Assembly: GCA_012033335.1 (NCBI GenBank)
Contig: JAAURB010000059.1
Span: 1-34,280 of the forward strand
DNA length: 34,280 bases
Reading direction: 5' to 3'
Source of the DNA: Oscillatoriales cyanobacterium RM2_1_1
GTDB taxonomy: Bacteria; Cyanobacteriota; Cyanobacteriia; Cyanobacteriales; Microcoleaceae
Shown here: piece by piece, positions 25,701-33,802 of the stretch
Layout of the letters: the number at the start of each line of letters is the position of its first letter
Position numbering within the stretch: the stretch's first letter is position 1
Position numbers and translations under genes: made by a program
The notes under the pieces: generated by a model
Told to the model about the DNA's origin: nothing
Databases searched by the model: none
What the model saw: the letters and a program-made list of their open reading frames with translations, nothing else

Positions 25701-25902
25701 CCCGCTCTGATTTGGTATCGTGATGAGTTGGAATGGGGTGGGTATCGATGTATTGTTTGATTTGCTCCGCATCATCCCCTGTAATAGTGCTGCTGTGGCT
25801 TTTCACGGCGATGCTCAGCTTATCACACACTGCTAATATATCCTTATTCTCCAAATTCAAGTCCCTTGAAAGTTCATAAATTCTAACCTTGACATTGTTC
25901 AT
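22744..25902 (-). CDS. infB: Translation initiation factor IF-2
   Basis: 1052 residues, in the usual range for cyanobacterial IF-2. It delivers initiator tRNA to the 30S subunit and drives subunit joining by GTP hydrolysis. An IF2_N module lies at 1-50 ([24 protein letters not shown]). A long Pro/Ser/Lys/acidic low-complexity linker covers ~60-455. A second IF2_N is at ~470-520. The GTPase starts near 550 with GHVDHGKTT (G1), DTPGHEAF (G3), NKIDK (G4) and SAI (G5). Beta-barrel domain II, domain III and the C-terminal fMet-tRNA-binding domain follow ([21 protein letters not shown]). It is last in the rimP-nusA-ylxR-infB operon, 141 bp after ylxR. The linker is poorly conserved and typical. Confidence 0.97.
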   Translation of the reverse strand: MNNVKVRIYELSRDLNLENKDILAVCDKLSIAVKSHSSTITGDDAEQIKQYIDTHPIPTHHDTKSERASVPMQGSTPQPSEKKKQILKVNKPKEDVASTPSSDEQPVVEKPDYPANSSSTSLKPPSRPVLSRPSTASTPGSSSVSPVTDLSEAPALESEETRSKAKTAPAANPPLPSPQPPKPDPQAAKLVSPPVRPASEMAVPSPGNTTVTSEATAAPKPSLKNKPITKAEKPVSKPIETEERQSKTVEKPDIKGKKLKSSGGLDAPKDNKEFKRPRREITALQPKAVMPELQQPPDRISVAASLNGEDPEAGKADGDADLALVDDLSDEKSRIRREAVQPKQLPRTLKQKPGWEEEEEDTSDADKTAKTAKTKVKRSRKPLVDEDEDEDDLNGAADADQNSAVLNMSLARPPKPKAMQTPSGVKSSAPNKSRRSAPSRGGSNNHETASAASRKAASPPVAQRPEKITLEQAVTVQEFANILAVSETDIIKLLFSKGIAINITETLDFNNIKLVCQELGVELETVERKSGAEKTEVISEEDLDYLQHRPPVVTIMGHVDHGKTTLLDAIRETKVAQGEAGGITQHIGAYHVDVEHNGAMQQVVFLDTPGHEAFTAMRARGAKVTDIAVLVVAADDGVRPQTIEAISHAKAAGVPIVVAINKIDKEAANPERVKQELTEHGLVSEEWGGETIMVPVSAIKRENLDHLLEMLLLVSEVADLEANPDRLAKGTVIEANLDKTRGPVATLLVQNGTLRVGDIIVAGSVFGRVRAMIDDRGERVEVAGPSFAVEVLGLKEVPAAGDEFEVYENERDASALATQRTEAKRQSRIAQGRVSLSALSARVQEGELKELNLIIKADVQGSLEAIVNALKKLPQKEVQLKLLMAAPGEVTETDVDLAAASDAVLIGFNTALAAGARQAADQAGVDIREYNIIYNLLDDIQAAMEGLLEPELVEEHLGEVEVRAVFPVGRSKVAGCYVLSGKVIRNCKVRVHRKNELVFEGALDSLKRMKEDSKEVNTGFECGIGIDRFNDWIEGDIIEAYRMTTKRRTLSV

Positions 25903-26043
25903 CCAGCTTTACCCTCTTCCTACCAGCCCTTAACTGTTTCTTCTTATATTGACATTGTTTGATCAGAATCAACAATTCCTCAACCTTTCTATGACGCTTT
26001 AAAGCCGCTCAATCTGATAAAACGTCACACTAATCCTAAAGAG

Positions 26044-26328
26044 TTAGCCTGAAGTTTTTTGAGCAAGGTCAGAACCTGAGTCAGGAGCTAGACGTTCCCA
26101 AAGAGCCCCATAGATTGACTCCGGTACTTTGGCCTTTAATGCACGCCCCAATCGATCCTTCCTCTGGGCTATTTGAAGACAGTCGGTAGTTGGACAGAGA
26201 TAAGCTGAGCGACCCATACCTATATCTAATTGTACCTGATGAGAGGAAAAGTCCCTTACAACTCGCCAAAACGCTTGCTTGGGGGCAAGTTTTCGGCAAA
26301 CAACACAGCGACGAAAGTTTGATGGCAT
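26044..26328 (-). CDS. ylxR: YlxR/RnpM-family RNA-binding protein
   Basis: 94 residues. RRCVVCRKLAPKQAFWRVVR near the N-terminus with its CxxC, and GMGRSAYLCPTTDCLQIAQRKDRLGRALK, are the YlxR (DUF448) signatures. The GRGAY-like motif appears here as GMGRSAYLC. The family sits between nusA and infB in many bacteria. In Bacillus it has been reported to bind and modulate RNase P RNA. It is 197 bp downstream of nusA. It is complete, with ATG 26328 as a natural start. Confidence 0.9.
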   Translation of the reverse strand: MPSNFRRCVVCRKLAPKQAFWRVVRDFSSHQVQLDIGMGRSAYLCPTTDCLQIAQRKDRLGRALKAKVPESIYGALWERLAPDSGSDLAQKTSG

Positions 26329-26525
26329 CCTGAGTCAAGGTTGGCACTAGGTGATTCTGAGAGAACAGTTGGCAAAAAGTGGGGAGAACTCTAGAATGCT
26401 ACAACTTCTCAAGTTTCTCAGTTGGTGTTGAAAGCCTTGAGGTATACGCAACCAAAAATCTCAAAACTGAAAATCTCACTAAAACCTCAATACAGTTTTT
26501 TGACTTTATATCTGGATTGTTAAGT

Positions 26526-27920
26526 TTAAGCTTCAGGGGTCTCTTCAAGTTGATCTTCGGGTTCTCCTGCAAATTCATCTTCAAGCTGATTGTCTTGATC
26601 TGGTTCTGAATCTGGGGCAAATTCGTCAGATTCTTCTAAAGATTCATTGAGTTGTAAATTGAGTGGCGGCTCAACCTCAACAGTTTGCTCTTGTTCTGCT
26701 TCGAGTTCCTCATCTTCCAATTCTAACTCAGTTAATGAGATTGGATGTGACTGGAATTGCTCAGCAATTTTGGCATCCTCAGCCGCCGCATCGTATCGAG
26801 CAGTATCCTTGATGTCAATTTTCCACCCGGTTAACCGCGCCGCCAGCCGAACGTTTTGTCCTTCTTTGCCAATGGCCAAACTTAATTGATCCTCGGCTAC
26901 TAGAATATGAGCCCGACGTTCCTCCGGATTGACCAACCGGACTTCATCGACTCGGGCTGGGCTCAGGGCGTTGGCAATATAGGTTGCCGGATCAGGAGAC
27001 CAACGAATTACGTCAATCTTTTCTCCCCGCAGCTCATTCACCACCACTTGAATTCGGGATCCCCGGGCCCCAATACAGGCTCCCACGGGATCAACGTCTC
27101 GATCCAGGGTATCTACGGCAATTTTCGTCCGGGGGCCTACATGGTGGGAGGGAGGATTAGCTTCTCGGGCAACCGCCACAATCCGAACAACTTCATCTTC
27201 GATTTCCGGCACTTCGTTGGCAAAGAGATAGACCACCAGGCCCGCATCAGCCCTCGATACAATCAACTGAGGCCCCCGATGAGACCCCTGAGAAACCCGC
27301 TTCAGGTAAACCTTAAAGGTGGCATTGGCTCGATAGTTGTCATTGGGGAGTTGTTCGCGTTTGGGGAGCTCTGCCTCAACTTCGGGTTGACCAAATACAC
27401 TGGTGACCGCCATAATCACAGATTGACGCTCAAATCGCAGAACCCGAGCCTGTAAAACCGTACTCTCTAGCTCTCTGAACTCATCCTGGATCATCTTGCG
27501 CTGCTGATCCCGTAACTTCTGAGCTAGAACTTGCTTGGCTTGAATGGCGGCCATCCGACCAAACTCGCTCTTTTCTGGGGTGACATCCAGGGTGACTGTA
27601 TCGCCCAATTGAGCTTCTGGAGCGACCTCTCGCACATCCTCCAGGGAAATCTGATGATCTAGGCTATCCACTTCCTCAACGATGGCCAGATTTTTGGCCA
27701 AGACTCGAAATCCCTCTTCCTCGACATCGAGTTCGACATCAAAGTTATCGAAATAGTCTTCACTGAATTGATTGTCAATTTGAACGGTTCGTCGATACCG
27801 CTCATACCCTTTGAGCAGGGCCTCCCGTAGGGCTTCTTCCACAGCCTGTTTGGGCAAATTGCGTTCCTGACAGATGCCCTGGATTAACTCTTTTAATCCA
27901 GGTAAACTAACCATTGACAT
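26526..27920 (-). CDS. nusA: Transcription elongation/termination factor NusA
   Basis: 464 residues. It binds RNA polymerase and modulates pausing, termination and antitermination. The N-terminal polymerase-binding domain is ~1-125. An S1 domain lies at about 130-200. Two KH domains follow, with GACIGARGSRIQVVVNEL and LSLAIGKEGQNVRLAARLTGW as their GxxG-type loops. The last ~80 residues form a Glu/Asp-rich tail (LEDEELEAEQEQTVEVEPP...), longer and more acidic than many homologues. Start ATG 27920 is supported by AAGGAG (27930-27935) 9 nt upstream. It follows rimP by 39 bp, as in the conserved operon. Confidence 0.96.
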   Translation of the reverse strand: MSMVSLPGLKELIQGICQERNLPKQAVEEALREALLKGYERYRRTVQIDNQFSEDYFDNFDVELDVEEEGFRVLAKNLAIVEEVDSLDHQISLEDVREVAPEAQLGDTVTLDVTPEKSEFGRMAAIQAKQVLAQKLRDQQRKMIQDEFRELESTVLQARVLRFERQSVIMAVTSVFGQPEVEAELPKREQLPNDNYRANATFKVYLKRVSQGSHRGPQLIVSRADAGLVVYLFANEVPEIEDEVVRIVAVAREANPPSHHVGPRTKIAVDTLDRDVDPVGACIGARGSRIQVVVNELRGEKIDVIRWSPDPATYIANALSPARVDEVRLVNPEERRAHILVAEDQLSLAIGKEGQNVRLAARLTGWKIDIKDTARYDAAAEDAKIAEQFQSHPISLTELELEDEELEAEQEQTVEVEPPLNLQLNESLEESDEFAPDSEPDQDNQLEDEFAGEPEDQLEETPEA

Positions 27921-27959
27921 GGCGAATATCTCCTTTTATTCTCATCTACTGATGCTCAT

Positions 27960-28435
27960 TTACTCTTCTCCCTCACAGAGTTGGACTTCGGTGATTAAAC
28001 TGCGAGGGACAGCAATCTTACGGCCTTTTTGATTTAGGTATACAGTGTGTTCGTCCCGTGAGATTAACTTCCCAGAAAGCTGCTTTTGTCCTCGATGAGA
28101 TTCTGAGGTTTTGATCATCACGGGAAAGCCGCGAAAGGAAATAAAGTCGCGATCGCAGTTAACAGTTGAGAAATTCCAGGACTTGAAATTTCCAGTACAT
28201 AGGCATCGGGAATCAAATCCGTTGCATCTAACTGTTCTTCTAGGGCCCGACTCATCCGTTCGCAGTCCTCTAAACCCGTATCTTGATTGGGATTGCGAAT
28301 ATCCACTCGCAGCACTGGCGGTTGTTGATTGGTATAAAAGATAGCTCCAACTACTTCTAGTCCCAAGTTCTGGGCAACCGGTGTTGCGAGATCAATAATT
28401 TCGGGAATCAAAGAAGGATGAGCCATTTCTGTCAC
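27960..28435 (-). CDS. rimP: Ribosome maturation factor RimP, with an apparent frameshift
   Basis: RimP assists 30S subunit assembly. The first frame (28435 to about 28156) reads [20 protein letters not shown] from ATG 28426 (or MTE from GTG 28435), then VYEIS-type core [11 protein letters not shown]. It then runs out of family sequence and stops at 28118. From about 28154 another frame continues [20 protein letters not shown] through [20 protein letters not shown] to the end [11 protein letters not shown] and TAA at 27960, a normal RimP C-terminal domain. Adding one base at the junction gives 158 residues, the usual length. The break falls inside a HIP1 octamer at 28149-28156. No slippery heptamer is visible, so a real mutation or an assembly error is more likely than programmed shifting. 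Confidence 0.88.
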
Positions 28436-28463
28436 TCTGTATCTAAACCAAGTCTCTAAACCA

Positions 28464-28562
28464 GGTAAGTAGATGGTTGTAATTAATCATCAAACAGAAG
28501 GGGGCAGTGCCCCAGACCCCCTATATGTATCTTCTAATTAATTGTGCCTAGCTACTTATCTA
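28464..28562 (+). repeat. Dispersed repeat family, copy C (most complete)
   Basis: About 99 bp. It starts AAGTAGATGGTTGTAATTAA (after GGT) and ends TAATTAATTGTGCCTAGCTA then CTTATCT. The two ends are imperfect inverted repeats matching at 15 of 21 positions. The centre has GGGGCA-G-TGCCCC and the AGGGGG/CCCCCT stem. It lies upstream of rimP, so it may separate the operon promoter from the terminator of the gene before it. Confidence 0.8.
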
Positions 28563-28682
28563 AACCAAATCCATTAAAAACATTTCCGCCTGAGACGGTT
28601 AGGCTGAATCTTCCATCAGAAATCGCCAACAATTGACTATGGCAATCGGGAGATTTCAGTCAGGGCTGAGTACAGCCTCCAC

Positions 28683-28704
28683 AAAAAAAGCGGGCTGCAC
28701 CCAC
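28683..28704 (-). terminator. Intrinsic terminator of the RlmB-type gene
   Basis: On the minus strand GTGGGT and GCCCGC form a 6-bp stem (with G-T pairs) around a GCA loop, followed by seven T residues. It lies about 90 bp after the methyltransferase stop. Confidence 0.7.
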
Positions 28705-28792
28705 TTTGAAATCGTTTCTTCTACATTCAGAAGATCCGTCACAGATCCTTTCATATCTGCCTAATTTACTAGTATACCCCAAGATATTTATT

Positions 28793-29755
28793 CTAGGGGG
28801 TTTGCCGCTGACGGTAGATTTCATATAGGGCAATCCCGGTGGCCACCGAAACATTTAAGCTGGGAGTCTGGCCCCCCAGGGGAATTTGCAGGAGTAGATC
28901 ACAATGTTTTTGGGTGGATCGACTGAGACCCTGGCCTTCGCTACCGACCACCAGCACTGTTGGCCCGGTAAAATTGGCCCGGTGCAACGGCCCGGAGGCG
29001 GTGGCATCTGCGCCGTAAATCCAGAATCCTGCCGTTTTCAGCGCTTCTAAGGTTCGATTCAGGTTGACCACCCTGGCAACTGGAAACGTTTCCAAGGCCC
29101 CTGCTGCCACTTTCATAGACACTGAGGTAATTCCGACGGCTCGCCGTTGGGGCAAGATCAATCCCTGGGTTCCAAATGCTTCTGCTGTGCGGATAATCGC
29201 TCCGAGATTGTGGGGGTCTGTTACCCCTTCTGCTACCAGAATCACCGGATGGGTTTGGGAGGATTGGGCTTGCTGCACCAGATCCTCAAAGCTTAAATAG
29301 TCATAGGGGGTCACCTGGGCCACAATTCCCTGATGATTAATCTCAGGGAAGGCTCGATCCAGATGTTGACTGGTAACGCTATCAATCACCGTGCCCTGAG
29401 ACTTGGCCCTGAGCAGCAGGGCTTGTAACCGTGGATCAGCCCGCAGATGGGATACCAGCCAGATCCGGTTGAGCGATCGCGCTCCCCTCAGCGCCCCAAT
29501 CACCGGATGTTTGCCATAGATCAAATCGGGGCTGATGCCCTGACTGCGCTCAGAAAATTCCGACAAACTAGGGGGGACTTCCGAATCGGGAGAGCGCTCC
29601 CGCGAACTAGGGGAGCTAGAGGAAGGGTAGCGAGATGAACTTTTGATAAACTTCTGGGGGGAAGTTCTAGAGGATGAACGGCCCGGATTAGCCCGGGAAC
29701 GAGATGAAGGTTTCCGGGGGGAAGGCTGAGATTTAGACGAAGATTTTTTATCCAT
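28793..29755 (-). CDS. rlmB: TrmH/SpoU-family 23S rRNA (guanosine-2'-O-)-methyltransferase
   Basis: 320 residues. The first ~75 are a Ser/Arg/Pro/Lys-rich disordered extension ([18 protein letters not shown]). The SpoU_sub_bind domain then begins at [13 protein letters not shown]. The SPOUT methyltransferase motifs are in order: [18 protein letters not shown] (motif 1, catalytic Asn/Arg), [12 protein letters not shown] (motif 2) and [20 protein letters not shown] (motif 3, SAM-binding knot). RlmB methylates the 2'-OH of G2251 in the peptidyl-transferase loop of 23S rRNA. Length beyond the usual ~245 residues is entirely the basic N-terminus, which could aid RNA binding. Specificity within TrmH enzymes is inferred. 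ATG 29755 is the natural start. Confidence 0.88.
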   Translation of the reverse strand: MDKKSSSKSQPSPRKPSSRSRANPGRSSSRTSPQKFIKSSSRYPSSSSPSSRERSPDSEVPPSLSEFSERSQGISPDLIYGKHPVIGALRGARSLNRIWLVSHLRADPRLQALLLRAKSQGTVIDSVTSQHLDRAFPEINHQGIVAQVTPYDYLSFEDLVQQAQSSQTHPVILVAEGVTDPHNLGAIIRTAEAFGTQGLILPQRRAVGITSVSMKVAAGALETFPVARVVNLNRTLEALKTAGFWIYGADATASGPLHRANFTGPTVLVVGSEGQGLSRSTQKHCDLLLQIPLGGQTPSLNVSVATGIALYEIYRQRQTP

Positions 29756-29895
29756 GATTATTACCTATCCCTCCACTGTCAGAGAGTATGATCACTAGAA
29801 ACCCTATTGTCAAGAAAATTCAGTTAACGAATTAACTTAAATTGAAGTGACCTAGTTGTAGTCGCAAATTCAATGAAGCAAACGTTAAGTCAGCA

Positions 29896-30093
29896 TTAAA
29901 TAGGATGTTCAAAAACCCAATGTAAGAAAGGAATTGCCAAGGCTCCCAATCCCATCAGCACAAATACTCCCCCTAACATTCCATAAAATAGATATTCATC
30001 CCCCCGCTCTTTGGCCAGCTTAACAATCAGATAGCTATATCCATAACAAACGAGAAAGAAAACAACAATAAATCCTGTGAAATAGTAGACCAT
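29896..30093 (-). CDS. Small two-helix membrane protein of unknown function
   Basis: 65 residues. Helix one is ~3-25 (YYFTGFIVVFFLVCYGYSYLI), a short charged loop follows (KLAKERGDEY), and helix two is ~36-58 (FYGMLGGVFVLMGLGALAIPF). Its size and topology resemble small cyanobacterial membrane subunits, but I cannot match it to a named one. It is monocistronic by position, with 140 bp upstream of the methyltransferase gene start and 148 bp to the next gene. Confidence 0.6.
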   Translation of the reverse strand: MVYYFTGFIVVFFLVCYGYSYLIVKLAKERGDEYLFYGMLGGVFVLMGLGALAIPFLHWVFEHPI

Positions 30094-30241
30094 CTTTAAC
30101 CTCTTCTATCGCTGCAATCTTGACATCTCAAACACCATCTGGGGAACTGCGTCAGCCGGGATGATTTTAACGATAGAGTAAAGCCCTACTTTATGATTTC
30201 AAGGAACATCCATCCTGAGAGCTTGTCAAATCTTAGTGAAT

Positions 30242-30445
30242 CTAAGCATATTGCTCTAGTTCTAACACCTGACCCAATTCAATCTGTTCCCATTCGCCAG
30301 CGGGGGTATCCTCAGGGGCAATAACAATCATTTCTTCCTCTTCAGAAAATCCCATCGGGCTAGCATAACGAATTCCGCCATCATTGTCTTGAAACTTGAT
30401 CCGCTTGGCGGCAACAACATCGGCAATGGTTAACTCTTCATTCAT
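30242..30445 (-). CDS. Small acidic soluble protein of unknown function
   Basis: 67 residues, about one quarter Asp/Glu, with no membrane segment. It reads MNEELTIADVVAAKRIKFQDNDGGIRYASPMGFSEEEEMIV and then an acidic end with ELGQVLELEQYA. AGGGAGAACC-like purines precede ATG 30445. It starts 32 bp after the end of the Hsp70-type gene on the same strand, so it is probably cotranscribed with it. I recognise no domain. A link to the chaperone is only positional. Confidence 0.6.
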   Translation of the reverse strand: MNEELTIADVVAAKRIKFQDNDGGIRYASPMGFSEEEEMIVIAPEDTPAGEWEQIELGQVLELEQYA

Positions 30446-30477
30446 GGATGGTTCTCCCTTAGTTTGTCTCCCTCAAT

Positions 30478-32072
30478 TCAATTCAGTTGTACCACAGGTT
30501 GATCCTGGATGAGTGTCTCCTGGGTTAACAAATCATCCACGGTGATTCGCAGGAATCGTTGGGGATCAATCGTAAACAAGACCTTGATCCGATCTCGGCC
30601 TGGATTGCCTGGGGGCGTAAGTTGAGCAATGCTGCGACCCGTCTCCGTATCATTCAAAGCTTGAACCAGGGGTTGACCCTGAGTGATACTGCGGGTAATC
30701 AGGCGATCGCCATCAAATAAACTTCCGTTCCTCCCGCCTCCGCCCCCCATTCCCCAATGATCAGTTCAATGCTGGGTTGACTGGGTTGGGAAGCCCCCAG
30801 GATCAATTCTACGGGTTCAGTCAGGGGATAGGGTTGACCAGATTTGATAATCGGATGCCAGCGATGGCAATTGTCCCGGTGATTCCAGTAGCGCACTCCA
30901 TAGCTGTGGTAGAGAAAGTCCTGAATTTGAGTGTCTATACTCAGTTGCAAAGCTCCGTGGGAAATGGCTTCAAAAGGTTTGTCACAGCGAATCTTCTGAA
31001 TCTCAAAGTATTGTTGTACCCAGGTTTGCACCGCTGGAATTTGTACGGTTCCCCCCACCAGCAACACGGCATCAATATCCCCCGATTCAATGCCCTGACG
31101 ACGGGCCTGTTGGAGTACTTGATTCATGGTTTTGTCTAAAGTTTCAAAGAATTGATGCTGGTTGAGAATGGTTTCAAATTCAGAACGAGTCAGGGTCAGT
31201 TCATAGCTTTCCAAGGCTTCATCGTCAAAGTAAACTTCTGTCGCTTGGGTTTGCAGGGAGAGTTGGATCTTTAACCGTTCAGCCAGACGGGTGACTAAAG
31301 CCGTGTTGGCGATTCCCTGGGTATTGGCAAAGTGATCCACTAACCAGTAATCCAGATCCGAGCCCCCCAGGTTTTGTCCGGCTTTTGCCAGGACTCGGGC
31401 AATTTTAGGTTTTTGACCAGAGGACTCTGCAAAGGATTTCTCGCCCCATTTGAGAATGAACCCAATCGGATTTTTTTTCATCCCCCCATCTAGGCGCACC
31501 AGGGATAAGTCCAGGGTTCCCCCGCCAAAATCAATCACCAACAACAGCTCTTGATTCGCCAATCCATAGCCCAACGCAGCGGCGGTTGGTTCATCCAGGA
31601 TCCGCACCTGGGCTACATCCAGGAATTGGGCCACCTGGCCCAACCAGTGGCGGTAGGCCTCAAAGCTGTCTACGGGAACGGTGAAAATTAAGGAATCCAC
31701 CGGCAGGGGAATGGCCCGGACTCCTGCAATGATCTGGGTTAAAAACCACTCTCCGACTTGCTCAAATCGAATCACCTGCCCATCCAATTCTGGCAAAAAG
31801 CCTTGAATATTGCTGCCAATGCCCCGTTTGAAATTGCGAAAAAACCGCAAGTCATTGCTGACATCGTAGCCTTGGTCTCGCACCTGCTGGCCCACAATCA
31901 CCTGATTTTTGACTGCATTGCTCAGATAAACCAGGCTGGGAATCAGGGTCGGGTTCTGGGTAGAAACCAGGGAAAGTCCCTGCAGCTTGAGGGTTTCGGG
32001 TTGTTGCGTTGCCGGGTTCCAGCGGGAAACCACCGTATTACTGGTACCAAAATCAATTGCGATCGCATTCAA
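30478..32072 (-). CDS. Hsp70/DnaK-family protein with an apparent frameshift
   Basis: An actin-fold ATPase of a divergent cyanobacterial Hsp70 group. Motifs: MNAIAIDFGTSNTVVSRWNP (phosphate 1), ILDEPTAAALGYG, LLVIDFGGGTLDLSLVRLD (phosphate 2), and DAVLLVGGTVQIPAVQTWVQ (adenosine). After the ATPase a short beta-like segment follows instead of a full DnaK lid. The first frame ends VYLMAIA-stop at 30699. A second frame, overlapping it, carries on FDGDRLITRSITQG to QPVVQLN at 30478. Adding one T to the TTT at 30715-30717 gives VYFDGDRLITRS and a 531-residue product. A HIP1 octamer (30703-30710) lies five bases away. Client and function are unknown. The small acidic gene follows directly. Confidence 0.85.
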
Positions 32073-32237
32073 TCTACCTCAAGCTAGCCAATCAAAGGCA
32101 GTCTCTTCAAGTCGGTCAGCCTCAGTTTAGCGCAGGAAATGATTACACTGACGCAGGGCAAATTCTGCCATGAGCATTTTAGCCTTCTAAACCTGCTTTT
32201 CAACTTAAAATCTTGATACCTGCAGCAGTCACCGTGG

Positions 32238-33326
32238 CTAGGATTCGCACCCCATAATTGCGCTCAGTAAACCCTCTGCCCCGAACCGAACGGCATCGGT
32301 GCAGGGTAAGCCTGTTTGATCCTGCACCTGATCAATGGCTTGTCTAGCCCCATTCTCCGTCAGACCCAACGTATTCAAGGCAATTCCTGCCACTTTTGCC
32401 GGTTGCAGAGCTCCTGCGGCCTCCGCCACAATTTCATACATCTGGATCACCCGAGTCAAGGGTGGAATCGGAACATGGGGATGATCACGAACGTGGGTCT
32501 GTCCGGCTTTATGAACCAGGATCAGATGGGTCGGTTGAGAACCTCTGAGTAAGGGTAATGTTGCCGTTGAACCCGGATGCAGCAAGGAACCCTGACCTTC
32601 AATGATCAATAGCGGATGACTCGGGCCAAACCGCATTACAAGCTGCTCTACGGCCCCAGCCGCAAAGTCTACCCGAATAGAATCCAATGGAATCCCATCC
32701 TCCCCCAACATCAATCCCCCCTGCCCTGTAGCCAGAAACTTAGCGAGAATCCCTTGCTGTTGGGCTGCTTTGTTTAGTTCCAGCCCCGTAGACATCTTGC
32801 CAATGGCCATGTCCGTGCCGACCGTCAGAACTCTTCTGCCCGGGAGCGATCGCGCCTCTCCCCGGCCAATTTTCAAATCCGCCGGTTCCTGGCGAATATC
32901 CCAGATCCATTGATCTGGTTGCAAATAAGTCTGAATTGAAGTTTGATGGCGGGCTTCGATCTGCGGCACCAACCCGGTATGGAGACCGTTCACAATGGAT
33001 AACCCAGCATTCAAAGCTTGATCTAGCTCTATCCACCAATCCTCTGGCAAACCACCCCCCGGCGGAGCAATACCAATCATCAAAATATCAGGATGAAACC
33101 CTAGCGCTTCTTCCAGGTCAGCCACAATTGGCACGTCGCGGTCAATTCCAGTGAGTTCTCTCAAGGACTGCCCGGCGCAGGTGCGATCAATCACCACGAC
33201 AATTTCCGCCCGGCTGTAACGCAGCAGGGACAGGCCGGTTTTGCCCCCGGTTCCCAGCGACCCCCCATGGAGCAAAATCCCTAACCGACCTGTTTGAATT
33301 CTGGCTTGAGGTGTATAGAGGTTCAT
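32238..33326 (-). CDS. DUF1611 family protein (DgcN-like)
   Basis: 362 residues from ATG 33326 (MNLYTPQARIQTGRLGILLHGG). A longer reading to 33485 adds 53 residues of arginine-rich, non-family sequence overlapping the GST remnant and is rejected; ATG 33338 is a close alternative. VLTVGTDMAIGKMSTGLELNKAA (~170-192) is a P-loop-like block, followed by FLATGQGGLMLGEDGIPLDSI and LLIIEGQGSLLHPGS, typical of the DUF1611 domain. A member in marine bacteria, DgcN, has been described as a D-glutamate N-acetyltransferase working with a dipeptide-epimerase-like partner, DgcA. No such partner is in the window, although it may lie outside. Function here is inferred from family only. Confidence 0.82.
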   Translation of the reverse strand: MNLYTPQARIQTGRLGILLHGGSLGTGGKTGLSLLRYSRAEIVVVIDRTCAGQSLRELTGIDRDVPIVADLEEALGFHPDILMIGIAPPGGGLPEDWWIELDQALNAGLSIVNGLHTGLVPQIEARHQTSIQTYLQPDQWIWDIRQEPADLKIGRGEARSLPGRRVLTVGTDMAIGKMSTGLELNKAAQQQGILAKFLATGQGGLMLGEDGIPLDSIRVDFAAGAVEQLVMRFGPSHPLLIIEGQGSLLHPGSTATLPLLRGSQPTHLILVHKAGQTHVRDHPHVPIPPLTRVIQMYEIVAEAAGALQPAKVAGIALNTLGLTENGARQAIDQVQDQTGLPCTDAVRFGAEGLLSAIMGCES

Positions 33327-33398
33327 GGTAGGGTTCATGGCAGAAGCAGCTAAAAACCAAAAGGGTAACCGTCTGAAGCGAGTTGATCTTAATGGTAT

Positions 33399-33424
33399 AG
33401 CAGTCCTAAATCTATCATAGAAAA
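33399..33424. repeat. Copy of the AGCAGTCCTAAATC motif
   Basis: AGCAGTCCTAAATCTATCAT then AGAAAAA, matching 14353-14379. It is preceded by TAT, giving TATAGCAGTCCTAA, which resembles the ends of the 20761 element. It sits at the broken 5' end of the GST remnant. Confidence 0.5.
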
Positions 33425-33429
33425 AGGGA

Positions 33430-33720
33430 GGGCGAGGTTTGAGGACTTCCTCCTCCAGAAGGAACCAATCTACCCCATTTTGCAAGTCATTGGCGATCGC
33501 TGGGAGCCAAACCCTAACCCTGGTGGAAGTTGTGGCCGGGACAGTGGTAACCAGGTTACCCCGGGTTCCGGTTTCCTTGGGAGCTTATCCAAAGTTGAGT
33601 CAATGGTGCGATCGCCTAGTGGGTCGTCCCAGTTGGCAGGCAAGCGAGGTCTCAGCAGAGGCTTTAGCCGCTTTTAAATCAGTCATTGCAGCCCGTCAGC
33701 AGCAAACTAGTGGAAGCTGA
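33430..33720 (+). pseudogene. Glutathione S-transferase C-terminal remnant
   Basis: The last ~75 residues of this frame (LTLVEVVAGTVVTRLPRV, AYPKLSQWCDRLVGRPSWQAS, then EALAAFKSVIAAR) match the C-terminal helical domain of cyanobacterial GSTs, where LTLAEVVAGT and YPKLxxWxxRLxxRPxW are typical. The thioredoxin-like N-terminal half, which binds glutathione, is missing. Upstream, a different frame reads LLQKEPIYPILQVIGDRW, which looks like the preceding GST helix, so there may also be a frame break near 33500, next to a HIP1 octamer at 33493-33500. No start codon with a ribosome-binding site is apparent. It is most likely a truncated relic whose 5' part was lost at the repeat motif at 33399-33424. 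Confidence 0.65.
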
Positions 33721-33802
33721 GCCGATTATCTAGATCCAAATCCCCCACACTTTGATCTAGACTTTAGACCTGACTTCCTGGTTTTACATCTAATTTTCAT
33801 CT

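Larger units (their letters stand above)
28436..28792. other. Intergenic region with repeat copy C and terminator
   Basis: 357 bp between the RlmB-type gene and rimP, both minus strand. It holds repeat copy C (28464-28562) and the terminator at 28683-28704. The rimP operon promoter should lie between about 28436 and 28660 but was not resolved. Small open frames here overlap the repeat or terminator and are not credible genes. Confidence 0.6.

Noticed and set aside
26907-27455. Long open frame antisense to nusA (182 codons)
   Set aside because: It lies wholly inside nusA on the other strand, has no family motif or ribosome-binding site, and its openness follows from nusA codon composition.
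28130-28170. Programmed frameshifting in rimP
   Set aside because: No slippery heptamer, no following pseudoknot or strong stem and no such mechanism known for RimP; mutation or sequence error is simpler.
28660-28854. Small minus-strand open frame after the RlmB-type gene
   Set aside because: It overlaps the methyltransferase 3' end and runs through the intrinsic terminator at 28683-28704.
33327-33485. N-terminal extension of the DUF1611 protein
   Set aside because: The extra 53 residues are Arg/Phe-rich, unlike the family, and overlap the GST remnant and a repeat motif.
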